Source: Fictibacillus fluitans
GTDB taxonomy: Bacteria; Bacillota; Bacilli; Bacillales; Fictibacillaceae
Reading direction: 5' to 3'
Length of the DNA stretch: 64,000 nt
Assembly: GCF_030418125.1 (NCBI RefSeq)
Contig: NZ_JAUHTR010000006.1
Coordinates: 186,001 to 250,000, forward strand
A program made the position numbers and the translations under genes. The notes beneath the pieces are model-generated. The model searched no databases. It was not told the DNA's origin and saw only the letters and a list, made by a program, of their open reading frames with translations. Shown here one piece after another: positions 39,116 through 48,311 of this stretch (position 1 is its first letter; each line of letters opens with the position of its first letter).

Positions 39116-40588
39116 TTAATGAGCAGGCGCTTTTGAGCTATCCTTGTCATGAACCGCAAGTCTATTCATCAATTCCATACTGCTATGATTTACTCCAACC
39201 AGTTTGGCTTTAACACCATGCTGGCGATATTTTAACACCACTTTATCTATGGCTCCAATAGCTGAGTCATCCCACAAGTGGGCTTGTGTGAGATCAATAA
39301 TGACTTCATCTGCTTTTTCGGCAAAATCAAATTGCGAAACAAAATCCGTGACAGAAGCAAAAAACAACTGGCCTTTTACCGAGATCAATCTTTTATTCAA
39401 AGCCTCATCCAGTTGGGAGCGAACCTCCACTTTGGAAATTTTCGAAGCAAAGAACAATGCACTTAAAATAACACCAGCCACAACACCTTTGGATAGGTCG
39501 TGAGTGATCACCACAGTAACCACCGTTACAATCATAACCGCAGCATCTGTTTTCGGCATTTTATGAAGCTTGGTTAAAGATGACCAGTCAAACGTGCTGA
39601 TCGACACCATAATCATCACACCCACAAGGGCTGCCATCGGGATGGAAACCAGGATATCATTTAACACAGCAATCAGAACCATGAGAAACGCACCAGCCAC
39701 AAAAGTGGAGAGCCTTCCTCTTCCGCCTGACCTGACGTTGATGCCGGATTGGCCGATCATCGCACAGCCCGCCATTCCGCCAAAGAATCCGGCTACAATG
39801 TTAGCTATCCCCTGTCCCCGTGCCTCCTTGTTTTTATCACTTTCCGTGTCTGTATAATCATCAATGATCTGCGCAGTCATCAGCGATTCAAGCAGACCAA
39901 CAAGCGCCAGTGCGATGGAATAAGGAAAGATGATCTTTAACGTTTCCAGGTTAAATGGAACATCAGGAATAAGGAACGTTGGGAGCGATTGGCTTAAATG
40001 TCCCATGTCCCCTACCGTCCGTACCGTTGAACCGGTCGTAACCGCAATAATCGTAATGACGATAATCGCAACCAAAGGCGAAGGAACCACTTTAGTGATT
40101 CGAGGGAACAAATAAATGATTGCCAGTGCCCCTGCCACCATGGCATACATGGGCCAGCCTTCACCAACAAAATGCGGCAGCTGCGCGGAGAAAATAAGAA
40201 CCGCCAGCGCATTTACAAACCCTATCATGACCGGCCTCGGAACAAACTTCATGTATCTCCCAAGTTTAAGCGCTCCAATAATGATCTGAAAAATCCCTGT
40301 AAGGATCGTCGCCGACAGCAAGTACTTTAATCCGTGATCTGCCACCAGCGATCCCATTACGAGTGCCATCGCACCGGTTGCGGCAGAAATCATGGCTGGA
40401 CGTCCCCCAACAAAGGAAATCACAACGGCAATACAAAATGAGGCATACAATCCGACCATCGGATCTACCCCTGCAATAATGGAAAACGCAATCGCTTCTG
40501 GAATAAGCGCAAGCGCAACAACAATACCTGAAAGGATGTCCCCTCTGATATTGCCAAACCACTCCTTTTTAATTGTCTCTATATTCAA
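39116..40588 (-). CDS. SulP family anion transporter with STAS domain
   Basis: About 490 residues with 10 or more helices (SulP core, [16 protein letters not shown]-like segment near residue 125) and a C-terminal STAS domain ([20 protein letters not shown]). SulP proteins carry sulfate, bicarbonate or dicarboxylates; the substrate cannot be told. TTG at 40588 lies 8 bases after GAGGTG; a TTG at 40594 is too close. An extended -10 box (TGGTATAAT at 40668-40676) and a GACTTTC/GAAAGTC hairpin lie in the leader. Confidence 0.9.
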   Translation of the reverse strand: MNIETIKKEWFGNIRGDILSGIVVALALIPEAIAFSIIAGVDPMVGLYASFCIAVVISFVGGRPAMISAATGAMALVMGSLVADHGLKYLLSATILTGIFQIIIGALKLGRYMKFVPRPVMIGFVNALAVLIFSAQLPHFVGEGWPMYAMVAGALAIIYLFPRITKVVPSPLVAIIVITIIAVTTGSTVRTVGDMGHLSQSLPTFLIPDVPFNLETLKIIFPYSIALALVGLLESLMTAQIIDDYTDTESDKNKEARGQGIANIVAGFFGGMAGCAMIGQSGINVRSGGRGRLSTFVAGAFLMVLIAVLNDILVSIPMAALVGVMIMVSISTFDWSSLTKLHKMPKTDAAVMIVTVVTVVITHDLSKGVVAGVILSALFFASKISKVEVRSQLDEALNKRLISVKGQLFFASVTDFVSQFDFAEKADEVIIDLTQAHLWDDSAIGAIDKVVLKYRQHGVKAKLVGVNHSSMELMNRLAVHDKDSSKAPAH

Positions 40589-40872
40589 CTGCAAAACACC
40601 TCGTTTGTAATTTTTTTATAGTGACTTTCAACTCTCATGAAAGTCGGGGCCGATGTTAACGCGTAAGATTATACCATGGATTCCATAAAAGTGCCTCATG
40701 TTATGTAAGCGCATAAATAACTTCCAATCTTCAAATAACTTCTATTTTCTTCAACTATCAAGGTAATAGTGTTCTTTTAGAAATTAGCCCTTTGTTCGAT
40801 TATGTTTTACTGAACTTCATAGTGGTATAAACATGAATAACAACTTCTGTAAAACAGAGAAAGGAGTTAATA

Positions 40873-41427
40873 ATGTCGGAAAGACTTCCTCCAAATACAA
40901 AAATACGGGGTACCGGATTTAATATATCAGACTTCTGGTCTTGGGGATTTTCAGATGTTTTAACGAATTCATTAAGAGGTGTTTTTGCCGAATTTCTTGT
41001 TGGAAGCACATTAGATGTTTTACAACAACCACGCATTGAATGGGATGCCTATGATTTAATGTACAAAGACAAAAAAATCGAAGTGAAATCCGCTGCCTAT
41101 ATTCAGTCCTGGCATGAGGGTCAATATTCCAAAATAAGCTTTGGGATCGAAGCGAAACGTGCATATAACTATGCAACTCGAAGCTATACACCGGAGCCTG
41201 TCCGAAATGCGGATCTTTATGTTTTTTGTTTGCTCTATGAAAAGGATGCCAATCTGATCGATGTTCTTAATACGGAGCAGTGGCACTTTTATATCGTTAA
41301 AACAAATGTCTTAAACACTTTATTTCCACAGCAAAAAAGGATTTCTTTAAGTACATTAGAAAAAATCACCCAACCGGTTTCTTTTACAGAAATAAAAGAA
41401 ACAATAGATCAGGCAATTTATCAATAA
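40873..41427 (+). CDS. Putative PD-(D/E)XK-type protein
   Basis: A 184-residue protein of unknown role. It has an acidic-basic motif WDAYDLMYKDKKIEVKSAAY with D...E-x-K spacing typical of PD-(D/E)XK nucleases, preceded by a helix containing a Glu (GVFAEFLVGS). ATG behind AAAGGAG. No methyltransferase or partner is next to it. It faces sigK, from which it is separated by the cargo segment described here. Confidence 0.65.
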   Translation: MSERLPPNTKIRGTGFNISDFWSWGFSDVLTNSLRGVFAEFLVGSTLDVLQQPRIEWDAYDLMYKDKKIEVKSAAYIQSWHEGQYSKISFGIEAKRAYNYATRSYTPEPVRNADLYVFCLLYEKDANLIDVLNTEQWHFYIVKTNVLNTLFPQQKRISLSTLEKITQPVSFTEIKETIDQAIYQ

Positions 41428-41453
41428 ATTGTCTACCCGCTTCTTACAAAAAT

Positions 41454-41488
41454 AAAAGGGTATTCCTTGTTTAAAGAATATCCTTTTT
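41454..41488. terminator. Bidirectional terminator after the PD-(D/E)XK gene
   Basis: AAAAGGGTATTC/GAATATCCTTTTT stem. It resembles the terminator behind sigK at 44072-44105. Confidence 0.8.
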
Positions 41489-41509
41489 GAGATGCTAAAA
41501 GAATTTTTA

Positions 41510-41548
41510 TTAGTAACCCGGTCTGTCCTTCTGGCTCTGCTGCCGGCT
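41510..41548 (-). pseudogene. Leftover 3' end of sigK
   Basis: Read on the minus strand, this encodes [12 protein letters not shown] and a stop, compared with [12 protein letters not shown] and a stop at the end of the intact sigK half at 44112. It includes a 17-base perfect match, and the terminator behind it is also similar. Upstream codons are lost. This is a second, diverged copy of the sigK tail. Confidence 0.75.
41532..41548. repeat. 17-bp direct repeat, left copy
   Basis: TGGCTCTGCTGCCGGCT is identical to 44134-44150. Both lie in the sigK tail sequence and bracket the three-gene cargo segment (about 2.6 kb). Confidence 0.85.
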
Positions 41549-41713
41549 TGCTACCAAAGCCGCTTTAAGAAATGGATGGATCACTTAAATAGTGTTGCAA
41601 CAAAGTATTTGCAGAATTACTTGGCGTGGTTTCGTTACTTAGACAGCAAGGAATATGAGAATACCGCATCGAATAAGAAAATATGCTGGTCAAATCGTGC
41701 CTATTTTCTGTAA
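41549..41713 (+). pseudogene. Transposase C-terminal relic
   Basis: The frame SRFKKWMDHLNSVATKYLQN-YLAWFRYLDSKEYENT starts exactly where the sigK tail ends. It resembles the C-terminus of DDE transposases of the IS1595/ISXO2-like kind. No catalytic part remains. The family name is from memory of the motif. Confidence 0.5.
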
Positions 41714-41828
41714 CCGACACGAACACCAAACTTTCAGATTTTTGCTTACTCTTGTTACAACTAACTGGCAGATTAGCAATCTGTAAGAAAATATAGTTTA
41801 TGAACAGAGATTGGAGGGTGTTATCGAA

Positions 41829-42404
41829 ATGGCTAAACTGATCTACGCTGCTAATGTATCTTTGGACGGTTATATTGAGGACGAGCGCGGCAATCTCGAG
41901 TGGTCGATCTCCGATGACGAGGTGTTTGCGTTCTGGAATGACTTCCAGCAGCCGATTGGCACCTGCCTGTACGGGCGTCGAATGTACGAGTCGATGGTGT
42001 ACTGGGAGACGGCAAACATTAAAACGAACCCGTCCATCGGTGATCAACTGGAGGTAATGCGAAACTTCGCGCAGATTTGGCGAGCTGCTGAGAAGATCGT
42101 TTATTCCCGGACACTTCAGACGCTTTCAAGCGCCAGGACTAGGATCGAGCGTGAATTCAATCCTAATGTGATCCGAAGGCTGAAGGAATCTTCAGGAGCC
42201 GACATTACAATTGGCGGCCCCGAACTTGCGGGGCAAGCGATGAGCGCGGGACTAATCGACGAGTGTCATCTGCTTCTTAATCCGATCGTCTTGGGTGGTG
42301 GTAAGCGAGCATTGCCGGACAACCTCCACATTCGATTCGAATTGCTCGGTGAGCGCCGCTTCCAATGCGGAGTTGTTCAGCTCCACTACCGCGTAATCGT
42401 CTGA
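41829..42404 (+). CDS. RibD C-terminal/dihydrofolate reductase-like protein
   Basis: 191 residues in the RibD-C fold, with MAKLIYAANVSLDGYIED at the start, LYGRRMYESM and IGGPELAGQAM, GGGKRALP. Members are NADPH-dependent reductases of pterin or flavin precursors; the substrate here is unknown. ATG 41829 has GGAGGGTG at 8 bases. Base composition looks more GC-rich than the flanks, suggesting transfer. First of three cargo genes. Confidence 0.85.
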   Translation: MAKLIYAANVSLDGYIEDERGNLEWSISDDEVFAFWNDFQQPIGTCLYGRRMYESMVYWETANIKTNPSIGDQLEVMRNFAQIWRAAEKIVYSRTLQTLSSARTRIEREFNPNVIRRLKESSGADITIGGPELAGQAMSAGLIDECHLLLNPIVLGGGKRALPDNLHIRFELLGERRFQCGVVQLHYRVIV

Positions 42405-42662
42405 CCGTGACACTAGAGTGAAATTCAGGAGATACGTACTAGGGCCTACTTTAATTAAGTGAAATTACGAAAGCCGGAAGTTATATTGGGCAACTTCAAC
42501 TTCAGTGGTAAAAAGAAACTTAGAGAGGATTTAAAAAAAAGCTAAGTCTTCAAATAAGATCTACTAAAAATACTAGTAAGGGGTTAAAGTTTTACAGGTC
42601 AAGCAGGCTTTCATATCGGAATTTAGACATATGAAATTTATCAAATTGGAGGGGAAAAACCG

Positions 42663-43232
42663 ATGGCAGAAGTTTTGTTGTTACACCATGTTTTAGGCCG
42701 AACAAAGGGGATTGAAGAAATCGCCGATCAACTCAGAGATGCGGGTCATACTGTGTACGTGCCAGATTTATTTGACGGCCGCATGTTTTCCTCGCTGGAA
42801 GAAGGTTTGGCATTTGTGAAAGAAATCGGATTTGAAGAAGTGACGGCACGTGGTGTTCGGGCAGCCGGCGAACTTTCACGCGATGTCGTCTATGCTGGTT
42901 TTTCACTCGGTGTCCCGGCAGCACAACAGCTTGCTCAAACTCGTGAAGGCGCCAGAGGCGCACTGTTTTTTCATGCCTGCCTCCCGACCTTGGCATTCGA
43001 ATCTCAGTGGCCGTCCGACTTACCTGTGCAAATTCACGCCATGAGTGCAGATCCCTTTTTCGTTGAAGACGGCGACATCGACGCAGCTCGTGAACTTGTA
43101 GCGTCGGCCGATCACGCTGAACTCTTTTTATACGAAGGCAAGGAACATCTCTTCACTGATAGCAGTATACCGTCTTACGATGCTGACGCGACGAAGCTTG
43201 TGATCAAACGGGTTCTCGACTTCCTTGCATAG
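42663..43232 (+). CDS. Dienelactone hydrolase-like alpha/beta hydrolase
   Basis: 189 residues with HHVLGRTKGIEEIADQLRDAGH, nucleophile elbow GFSLG (Ser where classical dienelactone hydrolases have Cys) and a terminal YEGKEHLF with the His. Substrate unknown. ATG behind GGAGGGG. The 258 bases before it and the 240 after it show no gene. Confidence 0.82.
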   Translation: MAEVLLLHHVLGRTKGIEEIADQLRDAGHTVYVPDLFDGRMFSSLEEGLAFVKEIGFEEVTARGVRAAGELSRDVVYAGFSLGVPAAQQLAQTREGARGALFFHACLPTLAFESQWPSDLPVQIHAMSADPFFVEDGDIDAARELVASADHAELFLYEGKEHLFTDSSIPSYDADATKLVIKRVLDFLA

Positions 43233-43473
43233 TTGGCATCGTGCCCTTCCCTCTTAAAATAGTTCTCGATCGGAATGAATGGAGATTAGGAAAACGATTG
43301 TTAACTCATATATTTTTTACATTTGAATAAATGTACTTAAGCTAACAGGTGCGTTGTTCCAAGAAGGATTAGCGTTTCTTTTTGTTAAACTTGATTGAAA
43401 TAACCTTTCAGCTTTGCGACAGAAAGACATATCTAATATAGTGTGCTTATCTAGTAGAATGGAGGGTCTAATC

Positions 43474-43986
43474 ATGGGCATTAGGAATTATCTGATCGGA
43501 GGTGTTTCCGGGGCTGGCAAAACTACGGTCTGCAACGAATTACAGCAGCGCGGCTACCATGCCATCCATGGTGACCGTGAATTGGCTTATCAAGGCGATC
43601 CGGAAACTGGTACCCCGACGGATGGTTTTAAACCCGAACACCACATTTGGGATGTAGATAAAGTAAAAACGTTGGTTGCCAATCAGGATGAGGCGGTAAC
43701 ATTTTTCTGCGGTGGTTTGCGAAATTTCCCCAAATTCATTGATCTGTTCGACGATGTGTTTGTCCTTGAGGTCGACCTTGAAACCTCTCTCAGGCGGATT
43801 GATGAGCGAGTGGCACTAGACCCAACTGACTGGGGTGGCAGACCAGAGGAACGGGAAATCAGTTCGCGCTTGTATCAAACAAAAGAAGGCATTCCCAAAA
43901 ATGGGATTATAATTGACGCCACCGCACCAATCGATCACGTAGTTGACGAGATCATCCGTCAAAGCGAAGAAAATAAACACCAATGA
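43474..43986 (+). CDS. P-loop nucleoside kinase-like protein
   Basis: 170 residues with a Walker A motif GGVSGAGKTTVCNEL at the N-terminus and a DRELAYQGDP segment. Resembles small shikimate-kinase or nucleoside-kinase-like ATPases. ATG 43474 with GGAGGG upstream. The longer frame starts 60 bases earlier without support. Substrate unknown. Confidence 0.8.
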   Translation: MGIRNYLIGGVSGAGKTTVCNELQQRGYHAIHGDRELAYQGDPETGTPTDGFKPEHHIWDVDKVKTLVANQDEAVTFFCGGLRNFPKFIDLFDDVFVLEVDLETSLRRIDERVALDPTDWGGRPEEREISSRLYQTKEGIPKNGIIIDATAPIDHVVDEIIRQSEENKHQ

Positions 43987-44071
43987 CAGTAAACGATTTT
44001 AGGGGTAGGGTATCTGTTTGTACCCAATGAGAGGCAGTGGATAGGTTGTTAACCATTTCACTTAATAAAAT

Positions 44072-44105
44072 AAAAGGGTACCCCCTATTCAAGGGAATAC
44101 CCTTT
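44072..44105. terminator. Bidirectional terminator after sigK
   Basis: AAAGGGTA/TACCCTTT stem between the kinase gene and the sigK 3' half. Confidence 0.8.
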
Positions 44106-44111
44106 GGAATT

Positions 44112-44666
44112 TTAATAATTTTGCCGATCTTTTTGGCTCTGCTGCCGGCTCCGGTAAAACTCATGAAACAATTTCATCAATGCCCGTTTTTCAATTCTTG
44201 ATACATAACTCCTCGAAATACCCAGCATTTTCGCGATTTCCCTTTGCGTTTTCTCTTTCTGCATATCCAAACCAAACCGGCCGACAATGACTTCTTTTTC
44301 CCGGTCATCCAGCACATGAATATAATCATAAATTTTCTTTTTCTGCATTTTCAGCTGAATGGCATCCACCACATCTTCAGTTTCCGCTTTCAGCACATCA
44401 ATGAGCGTGATTTCGTTTCCTTCCTTATCAGTCCCAATCGGATCATGAAGTGAAACATCTTTTTTCGTTTTTTTCAGTGCTCTCAGGTGCATGAGGATTT
44501 CATTTTCAATACAACGTGCCGCATACGTCGCAAGCTTCGTGCCCTTCCCTCTCGAGTAGCTCTCAATGGCTTTAATGAGCCCTATTGTCCCGATGGAAAT
44601 CAAGTCTTCCGTGTCTTCCCCTGTATTCTCAAATTTCTTGGTATTGTGAACATGAAACAATGTCAT
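44112..44666 (-). CDS. sigK: Sigma-K C-terminal half (sigK split by an inserted element)
   Basis: Late mother-cell sigma factor. Homology to SigK begins at [20 protein letters not shown] and runs to the end, including region 2 ([16 protein letters not shown]), region 3 and the region 4 helix-turn-helix ([21 protein letters not shown]). The first 8-9 residues (MTLFHVHNT) are unrelated element sequence, so the frame lacks about 70 N-terminal residues. The 5' half is not in the window. A functional gene would need excision of the element. Confidence 0.92.
   Translation of the reverse strand: MTLFHVHNTKKFENTGEDTEDLISIGTIGLIKAIESYSRGKGTKLATYAARCIENEILMHLRALKKTKKDVSLHDPIGTDKEGNEITLIDVLKAETEDVVDAIQLKMQKKKIYDYIHVLDDREKEVIVGRFGLDMQKEKTQREIAKMLGISRSYVSRIEKRALMKLFHEFYRSRQQSQKDRQNY
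44134..44150. repeat. 17-bp direct repeat, right copy
   Basis: Identical to 41532-41548. It lies inside the last codons of the intact sigK 3' half. Confidence 0.85.
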
Positions 44667-46221
44667 CTAATGGACCTGTAATACTAATCTTAACTTTCTC
44701 ACTGGTTGCATCGATTTGTATCTCATCAATCATCAATTCCATTAATTGACGCTTCTCTTCAAACGTTAATCCATCCCGTTCAAACAATCCGTTAACACTT
44801 TTGATGATCTGATCCATTTGTTCTTTATCCAATTGTTGTTCGGTTTGTCTCTCCATTTTACGATTTAGCGTTTCCATATTTGTATCCAGAAGTGTGAGTT
44901 CCTTATTAATCCTATTCATATCCTTAGTCATTTCATCTTCCGTAATGACGTCTTTAATATACATCTGCTTAATTCTTTCTCGTTCCAAGTGTTTTTTTGA
45001 CCGTTGTTTTTCAAGCTCACTGAGCCTTATTTCAATGGTCTCATCCACTGTCTCAATCTGATCTCGAATTGCTTGCTCAAACAGTTCCTGGTCCGTTAAA
45101 CAAGACTGAATTAAGTCCATGATATACTTTTCCAATTCATCGACTCGGATACTGTATGATCGGCATTTGCTAACTCCATCCCCATACCGTTTAGGATTTA
45201 AATTGGGACAACGATAAACCCCATATTTCTTCTTGATGCCCGTCTCTTTATCTTCTCTGCCATTATATGTTGTACATTCCCAGATTCGATTGCAGCACTT
45301 GCATCGTATCATCCCTCTAAATAAATAATGAAATTTAACATTCCCACGTTTCTTGGTGTTTTTTTTGCGTTGTTTCTGAGCTAAATCAAACAATTCGCGA
45401 TCGATAATAGGAGGGATATCTACACGGATCCAATCTTGTTCATCGCGAATAGTCTGGGTCACCTTTGTTTTACCAGAAGCCGTTTTCTCTCCCCACACTT
45501 TCTTTCCTTTACGCTTGTTATATACATACTGTCCAATATAAATTTCTGAAGTGAGTATTCGGGAGATAGAAGAGGCACCAAAGTTTTTACTTTCTTTCCT
45601 TTTTGGCATTGCTCCCTGTTCATAAAGCATGTCGCCAATTTTACGAAGAGTATGACCCTCCAGGTACCATTTATAGATCTTTCTAACAAAGCCAGCTTCC
45701 TCTTCATTAATGCTTAACTGCCCATCACTATACTCGTAGCCATAGGGAGCAACACGCATTGGCATGATCTTTTTATCCTTCTCAACCGCTCTTAATCGCC
45801 CCCTTGTCGTCCGTTTTCGAATTTGAGCCAGTTCATATTGTGCAAAAACGGATCGCATGTTAAAAAACATTTGGCCTTCTGGTGTGCTCTGGTATTCCGT
45901 ATCAATAAAGATAATTTCAACTTTCTGGCGGTCCCACTCTTTACAAACGATAAGTTTATCAGTCAAATCCCTTGTTAGACGGTCAGGGTCTGTAATGATG
46001 ACCTTATGAATGATTCCATTAGCTGTGTCTTCCCTGAGTTTATTCATTTCAGGACGATCAATATCTTCGCCGCTGCGACCGCCTTCCCTATACACCTTTA
46101 TTTGTGATTCGTTGTAACCCATCTTAACCGCTCGTTCCATACAGAGCTTTTCCTGCGTCTCCAAGCTATATCCTTCTTCAGCCTGAGCCAGGGTACTCAC
46201 ACGGCTATAAATTCCAATCAT
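44629..46221 (-). CDS. Large serine recombinase inserted in sigK (SpoIVCA-like)
   Basis: 530 residues: N-terminal resolvase domain with the catalytic motif YSRVS and RDxLTR-like DPDRLTRDL; recombinase domain; zinc ribbon ([11 protein letters not shown] ... CPN ... CRS); coiled coil near 400-490. Such recombinases rejoin sigK in the mother cell of B. subtilis (SpoIVCA). Its last three codons and TGA stop (QEI, stop) come from sigK DNA, so the gene ends at the element boundary. The role in excising this element is inferred from position. Confidence 0.9.
   Translation of the reverse strand: MIGIYSRVSTLAQAEEGYSLETQEKLCMERAVKMGYNESQIKVYREGGRSGEDIDRPEMNKLREDTANGIIHKVIITDPDRLTRDLTDKLIVCKEWDRQKVEIIFIDTEYQSTPEGQMFFNMRSVFAQYELAQIRKRTTRGRLRAVEKDKKIMPMRVAPYGYEYSDGQLSINEEEAGFVRKIYKWYLEGHTLRKIGDMLYEQGAMPKRKESKNFGASSISRILTSEIYIGQYVYNKRKGKKVWGEKTASGKTKVTQTIRDEQDWIRVDIPPIIDRELFDLAQKQRKKNTKKRGNVKFHYLFRGMIRCKCCNRIWECTTYNGREDKETGIKKKYGVYRCPNLNPKRYGDGVSKCRSYSIRVDELEKYIMDLIQSCLTDQELFEQAIRDQIETVDETIEIRLSELEKQRSKKHLERERIKQMYIKDVITEDEMTKDMNRINKELTLLDTNMETLNRKMERQTEQQLDKEQMDQIIKSVNGLFERDGLTFEEKRQLMELMIDEIQIDATSEKVKISITGPLDDIVSCSQYQEI
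44643..44661. other. Inverted repeat at the element edge (possible att half-site)
   Basis: ATTGT/ACAAT arms with a 9-base spacer sit just inside the point where sigK homology stops (about 44637-44642). Serine recombinase sites are imperfect inverted repeats, so this may be part of the attachment site. The core cannot be defined without the other end. Confidence 0.4.
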
Positions 46222-46332
46222 GGTTGTACTCCTTACTTCTCATTTGTTACCTAATATGTATATTCACACTACCTTAAAGTATAGGCCTCATTTATGAAGA
46301 AACAAGGTGGAGAAATATTTACCTGTGGATGC

Positions 46333-46357
46333 AAAAAGCCACTCATTTTTGAGTGGC
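46333..46357 (-). terminator. Terminator before the recombinase gene
   Basis: GCCACTC/GAGTGGC stem followed by five T on the minus strand; it contains the stop codon of the 44-residue frame. Confidence 0.8.
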
Positions 46358-46477
46358 CTTTTCTAGTGCTTTTTGTACCAAAAATTTAATTAGTTTTTGT
46401 TGTGCTTTCCTTACGGCAATACAATTTTTACCTACAACTTTCTTAGGGCTATATACAAACTCAAGGTGTTTTACCAA
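46343..46477 (-). CDS. Putative 44-residue basic protein
   Basis: A minus-strand frame starting TTG with GAGGTG 9 bases upstream, coding a Lys-rich peptide (VKHLEFVYSPKKVVGKNCIA...). It ends inside its own terminator. No family recognised. The frame extends about 15 codons further upstream without a start. Confidence 0.42.
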   Translation of the reverse strand: MVKHLEFVYSPKKVVGKNCIAVRKAQQKLIKFLVQKALEKATQK

Positions 46478-46549
46478 TTGCTTTATCACCTCAAGTAATG
46501 TATATGTTATTACAAGATTGTCCTATCAAATTTTTATTTTACGTACATC

Positions 46550-46573
46550 AAAAAACTCCCTATATAGGGAGTT
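46550..46573 (-). terminator. Terminator after the membrane gene
   Basis: AACTCCCTATATAGGGAGTT palindrome then T-rich on the minus strand, touching the stop of the gene at 46572. Confidence 0.8.
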
Positions 46574-47420
46574 ACAAATTTGCTTGGCTTTCTTGTTTTG
46601 CACCACTTACTTGCCCAATAATTCTTTTAAGATAATAACCGACAATAAAAAATGCCGCCAACGAATGCAATGTTACAGTCTTTGTTAGGATTCCTGCAAT
46701 AGTCGGATACTGTTCAGTTATCAAACTTAATCCAGCTGGGTCATAATATCTATATAATATTGAAAGTACAACTTGGATTACTGATAGAACTACAAACCAA
46801 GCCATTAAATATCCAAACATATGTAAGCGATCTAGTGCTGAATTGAAGTCCTCTTGTGATTGATTTTTCAATTCTTTAGGTTTTGGTATAATTCCCATAA
46901 AATAATCTGCAATCGCCATTATCATCAATAGTGCAAAAGTAATCAATAACGGAATGTTAAAAACTGAAAAAATGGCAGATAAAATTATAGAACCAATTGA
47001 CAACTCTTTAACATTTGAAACTACATCATGATTGATCTCATTTTTTACTTTCGCAAAAGATTTTTGGGCTTCCATTGGTAATATGGCCATGGTACAAGCA
47101 CCAACCTTCGCTAAGAGATTACTACTATATCTATTCCCCTTTAACGAAATTTTATGCTTATTTTCAATAATTTTTACATCCCCATTGTTGCAAACAAAGT
47201 ACATTTTATTTACTACAAGATTGTTTTTCTTTATATTAGCATCAAAATTGATTCGCTTGTACCCATGCTTGAGTAAATACTCTCCATGATGAGTATTTAC
47301 TATGTCAGACATTTGTCTAGAAACTTCTGGGTCGTACTCACTTTTTTTGAAAGTAGGTATTCTTTTCATTTTCTTGGATTTTGCAGTTACACTATCAAAG
47401 TCAAAGGTGTGAAAACTCAT
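46572..47420 (-). CDS. Membrane protein of unknown function (282 residues)
   Basis: The N-terminal 130 residues are soluble and basic. Then come four likely membrane segments (about 146-185 with a MAIADYFMGI turn, 205-228, 255-275). The turn resembles DYxTGI of phage holin-like proteins, but the long soluble N-terminus does not fit a holin. ATG overlaps the upstream gene by 4 bases (ATGA), so the two are coupled. Not recognised. Confidence 0.65.
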   Translation of the reverse strand: MSFHTFDFDSVTAKSKKMKRIPTFKKSEYDPEVSRQMSDIVNTHHGEYLLKHGYKRINFDANIKKNNLVVNKMYFVCNNGDVKIIENKHKISLKGNRYSSNLLAKVGACTMAILPMEAQKSFAKVKNEINHDVVSNVKELSIGSIILSAIFSVFNIPLLITFALLMIMAIADYFMGIIPKPKELKNQSQEDFNSALDRLHMFGYLMAWFVVLSVIQVVLSILYRYYDPAGLSLITEQYPTIAGILTKTVTLHSLAAFFIVGYYLKRIIGQVSGAKQESQANL

Positions 47421-47824
47421 ACTCCAACCCCCTCTAACTGGCTGCTAAACACTTCAAAATCCTGTCTGGCTAAAATAATGTCTTTGTTCCTTATAGTAAT
47501 ACTGTATATGCCACCTTCGGTTATAGGAAAGTTTTTGAATTCAATAGCTCCTAAAGCAAACTTTGAATTATTGAGGGTAGGTTCCAGAATTATGTCAATA
47601 GGTGATTTAGATAATTTTTTATCATTTGGGCCCGTAACAAAAATTTTAAGTTTTGTTTTTTTCTCCACTTGGTACTCAATTCCAGCCACAAGAAAAAAGT
47701 TCTTTTTTGTAGGTAAATTATCCAATTTCAATTGTTCAAAAACATGTTGGTAATTCATTGAATTATCCTTATTTCGTTTTACTTTTTCACATGTTAGTAT
47801 GTATTTAACGTAAATGTTTTCCAT
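47417..47824 (-). CDS. Hypothetical soluble protein (DUF6941-like)
   Basis: 135 residues with an Ig-like beta pattern: FFLVAGIEYQVEKKTKLKIF and EGGIYSITIRNKDIILARQDFEV. This is like small beta-sandwich proteins of the DUF6941 kind; the name is an inference. First gene of a two-gene unit with the membrane protein at 46572. AT-rich like the rest of the element. Confidence 0.55.
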   Translation of the reverse strand: MENIYVKYILTCEKVKRNKDNSMNYQHVFEQLKLDNLPTKKNFFLVAGIEYQVEKKTKLKIFVTGPNDKKLSKSPIDIILEPTLNNSKFALGAIEFKNFPITEGGIYSITIRNKDIILARQDFEVFSSQLEGVGV

Positions 47825-47981
47825 TTTGTCACTTCCTATCTATCCCCTATATATTAACATATAGATTTTAAATGTAGGAAATTTTTTCTACTTTTGTTAT
47901 TAATATTTCTTCATTAAATGAGTAAATTCCTGTTAATTATTTCGACAAATAGAATTTTTTTGTTTTACCTCGATTTTCTAT

Positions 47982-48311
47982 TTATCCCTTTTTTACATCA
48001 ACTAAATCTTCAAATTTCAACTTATGTACTTCATTATGAAAGTCCACAATTCGCAGCTCTTTTTTATACGGATCAATATAATGGGCTTTCCCAATCAATA
48101 GATGGAAATCACCATGGCTAAAATAGGTAAAGCATAAATCCAAATTCTCAGCCATCGCCTCACAAATCGTCTCCTCCATTAACTCCAATTGCTGCTCATC
48201 CAATTCTGGCTTCGCTTTTTTCCTGTTGTCCCAGTCCATTTCCCTTAAGAGCTTCACATGTTCAGTCATAAACATTCCTTGCCATTTCATCGTTCCTCGG
48301 TCACAAAGCAT
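47982..48311 (-). CDS. YolD-like family protein
   Basis: 109 residues. The N-terminal CDRGTMKWQGMFMTEHVKLL is the YolD signature (DRGxxKWxxxMMLxEH). YolD-like genes usually precede a UvrX-type Y-family polymerase; none is here. ATG 48311 with AAGGTG at 8 bases; GTG 48320 is too close to it. Confidence 0.85.
   Translation of the reverse strand: MLCDRGTMKWQGMFMTEHVKLLREMDWDNRKKAKPELDEQQLELMEETICEAMAENLDLCFTYFSHGDFHLLIGKAHYIDPYKKELRIVDFHNEVHKLKFEDLVDVKKG

Noticed and set aside
41492-41713. 73-residue frame as an intact gene
   Set aside because: Its first 20 codons read the sigK tail backwards and only its end looks like a transposase, so it is a relic.
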